NCBI GenBank assembly: GCA_033782935.1
Contig: JAWQEG010000279.1
Coordinates: 582,001-646,000, forward strand
Reading direction: 5' to 3'
Origin: Petrolisthes cinctipes
Lineage: Eukaryota > Arthropoda > Malacostraca > Decapoda > Porcellanidae
DNA length: 64,000 nt
Under the pieces are notes generated by a model that was not told the DNA's origin, did no database searches, and saw nothing but the letters and a program-made list of their open reading frames with translations. Within the stretch, counting starts at the first letter, position 1. Each line of letters starts with the position of its first letter. A program made the translations under genes and the position numbers. Shown here piece after piece: positions 56,101-64,000 of this stretch.

Positions 56101-57184
56101 AATTTGGGAAATAAACGAGTACAGAAGATGCATGCACATATTAACTTTGGGCACCTAAAATATCGATTTTCAGCATGTTTTGGGTCTGTATATTGAAAAT
56201 ATTCTAACACGGAGTAGGCATGTACAGATCGCTTCTGGGACCCAAAAATATCGAATTTTCGGGTGTTCTGAACCTGAATTTGAGATATAAACGGGTACAG
56301 AAGATGCATGCACAAATCGATTTTGGGCACCTAAAATATTGATTTTCAGCATGTTTTGGGCCTGTATCTTGAAAATACTCTGACACGGAGTTGGCATGTA
56401 CAGATCGCTTCTGGGACCCAAAAATATCGAATTTTCGGGTGTTTTGAGCCTGAATTTGGGAAATAAACGGGTATAGAAGATAAATACACATATTGACTTT
56501 GGGCACCTAAAATATTAATTTCCAGCATGTTTTGCGCCTGTATTTTGAAAATACTCTAACACGGAGTAGGCATGTACAGATCGCTTCTGGGAACCAAAAC
56601 TATCTAATTTTCGGGTGTTTTGAGCCTGAATTTGAGATATAAACGGGTTCAGAAGATGCATGCACATATCGACTTTTTGCACTTAAAATATCTATTTTTA
56701 GCATGTTTTGGGCCCATATATTGAAACAATTCTAGCACTGAGTAGGCATGTACAGATCACTTCTGGGACTCAAAAATATCGAATTTTCGGGTGTTTTGAG
56801 CCGGAATTTGATAAAATAAACGGGTATAGAAGATAAATACACATATTGACTTTGGGCACCTAAAATATTAATTTCCAGCATGTTTTGCGCCTGTATTTTG
56901 AAAATACTCTAACACGGAGTAGGCATGTACAGATCGCTTCTGGGAACCAAAAATATCGAATTTTCGGGTGTTTTGAGCCTGAATTTGAGATATAAACGGG
57001 TACAGAAGATGCATGCACATATCGACTTTGGACACCTAAAATATCGATTTGTAGCATGTTTTGAGCCTATATTTTGAAAACATTCTAGCACTGAGTAGGC
57101 ATGTAAAGATCGCTTCTAGAACCCAAAATTTTCGAATTTTCGGGTGTTTTGAGCCTGAATTTGAGATATAAACGGGTACAGAAG
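53137..57184 (+). repeat. HOR unit 10, 23 monomers (4048 bp), patched end
   Basis: One slot is lost near 56950-57020, where the GGGAACCAAAAATATCG monomer passes into the monomer ending CGATTTGTAGCATG without the intervening TTGAATTTAAAATATCG monomer. The end carries the shortest patch. A private CTATCTAATTTTC occurs near 56600. Confidence 0.9.
57060..57180 (+). repeat. Interior-derived patch at the end of HOR unit 10
   Basis: The left breakpoint lies between CGATTTGTAGCATG (ends near 57058) and the interior marker GTAAAGATCGCTTCTAGAAC starting near 57103. The right breakpoint lies in CGGGTACA at 57173-57180. Confidence 0.82.
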
Positions 57185-57959
57185 ATGCATACACATATTA
57201 ACTTTGGGCACCTAAAATATCGATTTTAAGCATGTTTTGGGCCTGTATATTGAAAATACTCTAACACGGAGTAGGCATGTACAGATCGCTTCTGGGACCC
57301 AAAAATATCGAATTTTTGGGCGTTCTGAACCTGAATTTGAGATATAAACGGGTACAGAAAATGCATGCACATATCGATTTTGGGCACCTAAAATATTGAT
57401 TTTCAGCATGTTTTGGGCCTGTATCTTGAAAATACTCTAACACGGAGTAGGCATGTACAGATCGCTTCTGGGACCCAAAAATATCGAATTTTCGGGAGTT
57501 TTGAGCCTGAATTTGAGATATAAACGGGTGCAGAAGATGCATGCACATATCGACTTTTTGCACTTAAAATATCTATTTTAAGCATGTTTTGGGCCCATAT
57601 ATTGAAAAAATTCTAGCACTGAGTAAGCATGTACAGATCGCTTCTGGGACCCAAAAATATCGAATTTTCGGGTGTTTTGAGCCTGAATTTGGGATATAAA
57701 CGGGTACAGAAGATGCATACACATATTGACTTTAGGCAACTAAAATATCGATTTTCAGCATGTTTTGGGCCTGTATATTAAAAATACTCTACCACGGAGT
57801 AGGCATGTACAGATCGCTTCTGGAACCCAAAATTATCGAATTTTCGGGTGTTTTGAGCCTCAATTTGAGATATAAACGGGTACAGAAGATTCATGCACAT
57901 ATCGACTTTAGACACCTAAAATATCGATTTTAATCATGTTTTGAGCCTATATTTTGAAA

Positions 57960-59367
57960 ACATTCTAGCACTGAGTAGGCATGCACAGATCGCTTCTGGG
58001 ACCCAAAAATATTGAATTTTCGGGTGTTTTGAGCCTGAATTTGAGATACAAACGGGTACTGAAGATGCATGAACATATCGACTTTGGAAACCTAAAATAT
58101 TGATTTTTAACATGTTTTGAGCCTATATTTTGAAAACATTCTAGCACTGAGTAGGCATGCACAGATCCCTTCTGGGACCCAAAAATATTGATTTTCGGGT
58201 GTTTTGAGCCTGAATTTGAGATATAAACGGTTACTGAAGATGCATGCACATATCGACTTTTTACACCTAAAATATCGATTTTGAGCATGTTTTGGGTCTG
58301 TATCTTGAAAACATTCTAGCAAGGAGTAGGCATGTACAGATCGCTTCTGGGACCCAAAAATATCGAATTTTCGGGTGTTTTGAGCCTGAATTTGAGATAT
58401 AAACGGGTACAGAAAATGCATGCACATATCGACTTTAGACACCTAAAATATCGATTTTAATACTGTTTTGAGCCTATATTTTGAAAACATTCTAGCACTG
58501 AGTAGTCATGTACAGATCGCTTCTGGGACTCAAAAATATCGAATTTTCGAGTGTTTTGAGCCTGAATTTGAGATACAAACGGGTACTGAAGATGCATGAA
58601 CATATCGACTTTGGACACCTAAAATATTGATTTTTAACATGTTTTGAGCCTATATTTTGAAAACATTCTAGCACTGAGTAGGCATGTACAGATCGCTTCT
58701 AGAACCCAAAATTTTCGAATTTTCGGGTGTTTTGAGCCTGAATTTGAGATATAAACGGGTACATAAGATTCATGCACATATCGACTTTAGACAACTAAAA
58801 TATCGATTTTAATCATGTTTTGAGCTTATATTTTGAAAACATTCTAGCACTGAGTAGGCATGTACAGATCGCTTCTGGGACTCAAAAATATCGAATTTTC
58901 GGGAGTTTTGAGCCTGAATTTGAGATACAAACGGGTACTGAAGATGCATGAACATATCGACTTTGGACACCTAAAATATTGATTTTTAACATGTTTTGAG
59001 CCTATATTTTGAAAACATTCTAGCACTGAGTAGGCATGTACAGATCGCTTCTAGAACCCAAAATTTTCGAATTTTCGGGTGTTTTGAGCCTGAATTTGAG
59101 ATATAAACGGGTACATAAGATTCATGCACATATCGACTTTAGACACCTAAAATATCGATTTTAATCATGTTTTGAGCTTATATTTTGAAAACATTCTAGC
59201 ACTGAGTAGGCATGCACAGATCGCTTCTGGGACCCAAAAAATATTGAATTTTCGGGTGTTTTGAGCCTGAATTTGAGATACAAACGGGTACTGAAGATGC
59301 ATGAACATATCGACTTTGGACACCTAAAATATTGATTTTTAACATGTTTTAAGCCTATATTTTGAAA
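57960..59367 (+). repeat. 1408-bp duplication in HOR unit 11, copy 1
   Basis: Eight monomers repeated at offset 1408. Both copies carry variants not seen in other units, such as TTTTCGAGTGTTTTGAGCC (near 58546 and 59954) and TTCGGGAGTTTTGAGCC (near 58900 and 60308). These variants therefore predate the duplication. Confidence 0.88.
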
Positions 59368-60775
59368 ACATTCTAGCACTGAGTAGGCATGCACAGATCG
59401 CTTCTGGGACCCAAAAATATTGAATTTTCGGGTGTTTTGAGCCTGAATTTGAGATACAAACGGGTACTGAAGATGCATGAACATATCGACTTTGGAAACC
59501 TAAAATATTGATTTTTAACATGTTTTGAGCCTATATTTTGAAAACATTCTAGCACTGAGTAGGCATGCACAGATCCCTTCTGGGACCCAAAAATATTGAT
59601 TTTCGGGTGTTTTGAGCCTGAATTTGAGATATAAACGGTTACTGAAGATGCATGCACATATCGACTTTTTACACCTAAAATATCGATTTTGAGCATGTTT
59701 TGGGTCTGTATCTTGAAAACATTCTAGCAAGGAGTAGGCATGTACAGATCGCTTCTGGGACCCAAAAATATCGAATTTTCGGGTGTTTTGAGCCTGAATT
59801 TGAGATATAAACAGGTACAGAAAATGCATGCACATATCGACTTTAGACACCTAAAATATCGATTTTAATACTGTTTTGAGCCTATATTTTGAAAACATTC
59901 TAGCACTGAGTAGTCATGTACAGATCGCTTCTGGGACTCAAAAATATCGAATTTTCGAGTGTTTTGAGCCTGAATTTGAGATACAAACGGGTACTGAAGA
60001 TGCATGAACATATCGACTTTGGACACCTAAAATATTGATTTTTAACATGTTTTGAGCCTATATTTTGAAAACATTCTAGCACTGAGTAGGCATGTACAGA
60101 TCGCTTCTAGAACCCAAAATTTTCGAATTTTCGGGTGTTTTGAGCCTGAATTTGAGATATAAACGGGTACATAAGATTCATGCACATATCGACTTTAGAC
60201 ACCTAAAATATCGATTTTAATCATGTTTTGAGCTTATATTTTGAAAACATTCTAGCACTGAGTAGGCATGTACAGATCGCTTCTGGGACTCAAAAATATC
60301 GAATTTTCGGGAGTTTTGAGCCTGAATTTGAGATACAAACGGGTACTGAAGATGCATGAACATATCGACTTTGGACACCTAAAATATTGATTTTTAACAT
60401 GTTTTGAGCCTATATTTTGAAAACATTCTAGCACTGAGTAGGCATGTACAGATCGCTTCTAGAACCCAAAATTTTCGAATTTTCGGGTGTTTTGAGCCTG
60501 AATTTGAGATATAAACGGGTACATAAGATTCATGCACATATCGACTTTAGACACCTAAAATATCGATTTTAATCATGTTTTGAGCTTATATTTTGAAAAC
60601 TTTCTAGCACTGAGTAGGCATGCACAGATCGCTTCTGGGACCCAAAAAATATTGAATTTTCGGGTGTTTTGAGCCTGAATTTGAGATACAAACGGGTACT
60701 GAAGATGCATGAACATATCGACTTTGGACACCTAAAATATTGATTTTTAACATGTTTTAAGCCTATATTTTGAAA
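59368..60775 (+). repeat. 1408-bp duplication in HOR unit 11, copy 2
   Basis: Second copy. I saw a handful of differences from copy 1, including ATAAACAGGTAC near 59810 and AAAACTTTCTAGC near 60597. The junction, near 59350-59400, joins a TTTTTAACATGTTTTAAGCC monomer to the GGCATGCACAGATCGCTTCT monomer that starts the duplicated block. Confidence 0.87.
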
Positions 60776-60850
60776 ACATTCTAGCACTGAGTAGGCATGC
60801 ACAGATCCCTTCTGGGACCCAAAAATATTGATTTTTGGGTGTTTTGAGCC

Positions 60851-61829
60851 TGAATTTGAGATATAAACGGGTACAGAAGATGCATGCACATATTGACTTT
60901 GTGCACCTAAAATATCGATTTTTAGCATGTTTTGGGCACATATTTTGAAAAAATTCTAGCACTGAGTAGGCATGTACAGATTGCTTCTGGGACCCAAATA
61001 TATCGAATTTTCGGGTGTTTTGAGCCTGAATTTGAGATATTAACGGGTACAGAAGATGCATGCACATATCGACTTTGGAAACATTAAATATCGATTTTTA
61101 TCATGTTTTGACCCTATATTTTGAAAACATTCTAGCACTGAGTAGGCATGTACAGATCGCTTCTGGGACCCAAAAATATCGAATTTTCGGGTGTTTTGAG
61201 CCTGAATTTGGGATATAAACGGGAACAGAAGATGCATACACATATTGACTTTGGGCAACTAAAATATCGATTTTCAGCATGTTTTGGGCCTGTACATTGA
61301 AAATACTCTACCACGGAGTAGGCATATACAGATCGCTTCTGGAACCCAAAAATTTCGAATTTTTGGGTGTTTTGAGCTTGAATTTGAGATATAAACGGGT
61401 ACAGAAGATGCATGAACATATCGACTTTGGACACCTAAAATATTGATTTGTAACATGTTTTGAGCCTATATTTTGAAAATACTCTAACACGGAGTAGTCA
61501 TGTACAGATCGCTTCTGAGACCCAAAAATATCGAATTTTCGAGTGTTTTGAGCCTGAATTTAAGATATAAACGGGTACAGAAGATGCATGCACATTTCGA
61601 CTTTTGGCACCCAAAATTTCGATTTTCAGCATGTTCTGGGCCTATATTTTGAAAATATTCTAGCACTGAGTAGGTATGTACAGATCGCTTCAGGAACCCA
61701 AAAATATCGAATTTTCAGGTGTTTTGAGCCTGAATTTGAGATACAAACAGGTACTGAAGATGCATGAACATATCGACTTTGGACACCTAAAATATTGATT
61801 TGTAACATGTTTTCAGCCTATATTTTGAA
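60851..61829 (+). repeat. Diverged right-flank monomers
   Basis: About five or six monomers. The first two continue the HOR order in diverged form (GAAACATTAAATATCG near 61077 against GACACATTAAATATCG in the units). Those at 61210-61740 resemble 1210-1560 at the left end of the window, sharing GGCATATACAG with AAAAATTTCG and GACTTTTGGCACCC with CAGCATGTTCT, but with one extra monomer between them. Confidence 0.78.
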
Positions 61830-62886
61830 ATCATTCTAGCACTGAGTAGGCAAGTACAGATCGCTTCTGGGACCCAAAAATGTTGAATTTTCGGGTATTT
61901 TGAGCCTGAATTTGAGATATAAACGGGTACTGAAGATGCATGCACATATCGACTTTTTGCACCTAAAATATCGATTTTGATTATGTTTTGGGTCTGTATC
62001 TTGAAAACATTCTAGCACGGAGTAGGAATGTACAGGTTGCTTCTGTGACCCAAAAATATCGACTTTTCGAGTGTTTTAAACCTGAATTTGGTATGTAAAC
62101 GGGTACAGAAGATGCATGCACATATCGACTTTGGGCACCCAAAATATCGATTTTCAGCATGTTTTGGGCCTGTGTTTTGAAAATACTCTATCACGGAGTA
62201 GGCATGTACAGATCGCTTCTGGTACACAAAAATATCGAATTTTCGGGTGTTTTGAGCCTGAATTTGGGAAATAAACGGGTACAGAAGATGCATACACATA
62301 TTGACTTTGGGCACCTATAATATCGATTTTCAGCATGTTTTGGGCCTGTATATTGAAAATACTCTAACAAGGAGTAGGCATGTACAGATCGCTTCTGGGA
62401 CCCAAAAATATCGAATTTTCGGGAGTTTTGAGCATGAATTTGAGATATAAACGGGTACATAAGATGCATGCACATATCAACTTTGGGCACCCAAAATATC
62501 GATTTTCAGCATGTTTTGGGCGTGTATTGTGAAAATACTCTAACACGGAGTAGGCATGTACAGTACGCTTCTGGGACCCAAAAATATCGAATTTTCGGGT
62601 GTTTTGAGCCTGAATTTGAGATATAAACGGGTACAGAAGATGCATGCACATATCGACTTTGGGCACCTGTAATATCGATTTTTAGCATGTTTTGGGCCTG
62701 TATATTGAAAATACTCTAACACTTAGTAGTCATGTACAGATCGCTTCTGGGACCCAAAAATATCGAATTTTCGGGTGTTTTGAGCTTGAATTTGAGATAT
62801 AAACGGATACAGAAGATGCATGCACATATTGACTTTGGACACATTAAATATCGATTTTTAGCATGTTTTGGGTCTGTATCTTGAAA
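61830..62886 (+). repeat. 1057-bp tandem pair, copy 1 (6 monomers)
   Basis: Matches 62887-63750 at offset 1056-1057. Shared rare variants include AATATCGACTTTTCGAGTG, GGTATGTAAACGGG, ATACTCTATCACGGAG and GAGCATGAATTTG. The copies differ by several substitutions, for example GTAGGAATGTACAGGTTGC near 62026 against GTAGGCATGTACAGGTCGC near 63082. Confidence 0.85.
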
Positions 62887-63750
62887 ACATTCTAGCACTG
62901 AGTAGGCATGTACAGATCGCTTCTGGGACCCAAAAATGTTGAATTTTCGGGTATTTTGAGCCTGAATTTGAGATATAAACGGGTACTGAAGATGCATGCA
63001 CATACTCTACTTTTTGCACCTAAAATATCGATTTTGATTATGTTTTGGGTCTGTATCTTGAAAACATTCTAGCAAGGAGTAGGCATGTACAGGTCGCTTC
63101 TGTGACCCAAAAATATCGACTTTTCGAGTGTTTTAAACCTGAATTTGGTATGTAAACGGGTACAGAAGATGCATGCACATATCGACTTTGGGCACCCAAA
63201 ATATCGATTTTGAGCATGTTTTGGGCCTGTGTTTTGAAAATACTCTATCACGGAGTAGGCATGTACAGATCGCTTCTGGTACACAAAAATATCGAATTTT
63301 CGGGTGTTTTGAGCCTGAATTTGGGAAATAAACGGGTACAGAAGATGCATACACATATTGACTTTGCGCACCTATAATATCGATTTTCAACATGTTTTGG
63401 GCCTGTATATTGAAAATACTCTAACACGGAGTAGGCATGTACAGATCGCTTCTGGGACCCAAAAATATCGAATTTTCGGGAGTTTTGAGCATGAATTTGA
63501 GATATAAACGGGTACATAAGATGCATGCACATATCGACTTTGGGCACCCAAAATATCGATTTTCAGCATGTTTTGGTCGTGTATTGTGAAAATACTCTAA
63601 CACGGAGTAGGCATGTACAGTACGCTTCTGGGACCCAAAAATATCGAATTTTCGGGTGTTTTGAGCCTGAATTTGAGATATAAACGGATACAGAAGATGC
63701 ATGCACATATCGACTTTGGGCACCTATAATATCGATTTTTAGCATGTTTT
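62887..63750 (+). repeat. 1057-bp tandem pair, copy 2, incomplete
   Basis: Second copy of 61830-62886. It ends near 63750, where the tail becomes GTATCTTGAAAACATTC in place of GTATATTGAAAATACTC. An unusual CATACTCTACTTTTTGCAC near 63000 is private to this copy. Confidence 0.83.
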
Positions 63751-64000
63751 GGGTCTGTATCTTGAAAACATTCTAGCACTGAGTAGGCATGTACACATCG
63801 CTTTAGGGACCCGAAAATATTTAATTTTCGAGTGTTTTAAACCTTAATTTGGGATATAAACGGGTACAGAAGATGCATGCACATATCGACTTTGGGCACC
63901 TAAAATATTGATTTTCAGCATGTTTTGGGCCTGTATTTTGAAAATACTCTAACACGGAGTAAGCATGTACAGATCGCTTCTGGGACCCAAAAATATCGAA
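63751..64000 (+). repeat. Right-end monomers, last one cut by the window
   Basis: One complete monomer and parts of its neighbours. One carries several private changes together (GTACACATCGCTTTAGGG and CCCGAAAATATTTAATTTTC near 63792-63828) and is among the most diverged in the window. The array continues past the window edge. Confidence 0.8.

Larger units (their letters stand above)
57185..60850 (+). repeat. HOR unit 11, incomplete and internally duplicated
   Basis: It begins like the other units but contains a 1408-bp (8-monomer) tandem duplication and never reaches the second half of the HOR. Beyond about 60830-60850 the monomers match the expected slots only in diverged form: GGGCACATATTTTGAAAAAA followed by TTC and GAGTAGGCATG, where the units have GGGCACATATTTGGAAAAAA and GATTAAGCATG. 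This marks the right edge of the homogenised domain. Confidence 0.85.
1..64000. repeat. Tandem satellite array, 176-bp monomer
   Basis: The landmark GGGACCCAAAAATATCG, or a close variant, recurs about every 176 bp from one end of the window to the other, always on the + strand. From 114 to 63986 there are 363 monomers, with a net shortfall of 16 bp. Monomers differ by scattered substitutions and mostly 1-bp indels. No stretch over 300 bp falls outside the repeat, so there is no gene, transposon or unique DNA to report. Both window ends lie inside the array, so its true length is unknown. The likely role, inferred from monomer length and organisation only, is centromeric or pericentromeric heterochromatin. 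A subtelomeric, sex-chromosome or B-chromosome satellite is not excluded. Confidence 0.98.

Noticed and set aside
77..63779. Hundreds of short open reading frames, mostly on the minus strand, giving similar peptides of about 60-164 residues
   Set aside because: They recur with the satellite period. As 176 is not a multiple of 3, reading through a monomer changes frame each time, so the same bases yield different peptides in overlapping frames. No frame spans more than about three monomers, and there is no domain, consistent start context or codon-level conservation.
1..64000. CRISPR array
   Set aside because: There are no short direct repeats separated by unique spacers. The whole 176-bp unit repeats, and the overall organisation is that of a eukaryotic satellite.
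1..64000. tRNA, rRNA, telomere repeat, LTR or transposon ends
   Set aside because: I found no cloverleaf segments, no TTTAGGG/TTAGGG-type runs, no terminal repeats with target-site duplications and no reverse transcriptase or transposase motifs in any frame.
1..64000. Assignment to a known centromere satellite or species
   Set aside because: Length alone fits several plant and animal families. The sequence does not resemble the Arabidopsis or Brassica centromere repeats as I recall them, and I could not run a database search, so no name is given.

Overview
The whole 64 kb window is one uninterrupted satellite DNA array with no gene. It is built head to tail from a monomer of about 176 bp, always in the same orientation. 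Counting from the first GGGACCC landmark (monomer start at 114) to the last (63986), 363 monomers fit in 63,872 bp, a net loss of only 16 bp against 363 x 176. The consensus is about 40% GC. I see no transposon, RNA gene, unique spacer, inversion or telomere repeat. Monomer size, single orientation and higher-order structure point to a eukaryotic centromeric or pericentromeric array. The size is in the range common for plant centromere satellites, but I do not recognise the sequence, so neither species nor centromere identity is established.

Layout: (1) 1-1467, diverged monomers. (2) 1468-4633 and 4634-7799, two nearly identical 3166-bp copies of 18 monomers. (3) 7800-10650, mixed monomers with nested 352-bp and 1057/1409-bp duplications. 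(4) 10650-17220, an irregular higher-order family that includes a 2464-bp (14-monomer) tandem pair at 12409-17220. (5) 17221-18297, transition. (6) 18298 to about 60850, a homogenised higher-order repeat (HOR) domain: ten complete units of 23, 23, 22, 22, 24, 20, 18, 22, 24 and 23 monomers and an eleventh that is rearranged. The full form has 24 slots (about 4.22 kb). (7) 60850-64000, diverged monomers with a 1057-bp tandem pair.

Three structural points stand out. First, the 176-bp monomer is itself an old tandem dimer of two 88-bp halves, which match at about 59 of 88 positions without gaps. Second, HOR units differ by whole-monomer deletions, and five of ten unit junctions carry a patch copied from the unit interior whose right breakpoint falls in the same 8-bp stretch while the left breakpoint varies. 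Third, diverged versions of parts of the HOR occur in both flanks, as expected if a younger, homogenised domain expanded inside older array. The many short open frames, mostly on the minus strand, are by-products of the repeat and are not annotated as genes.
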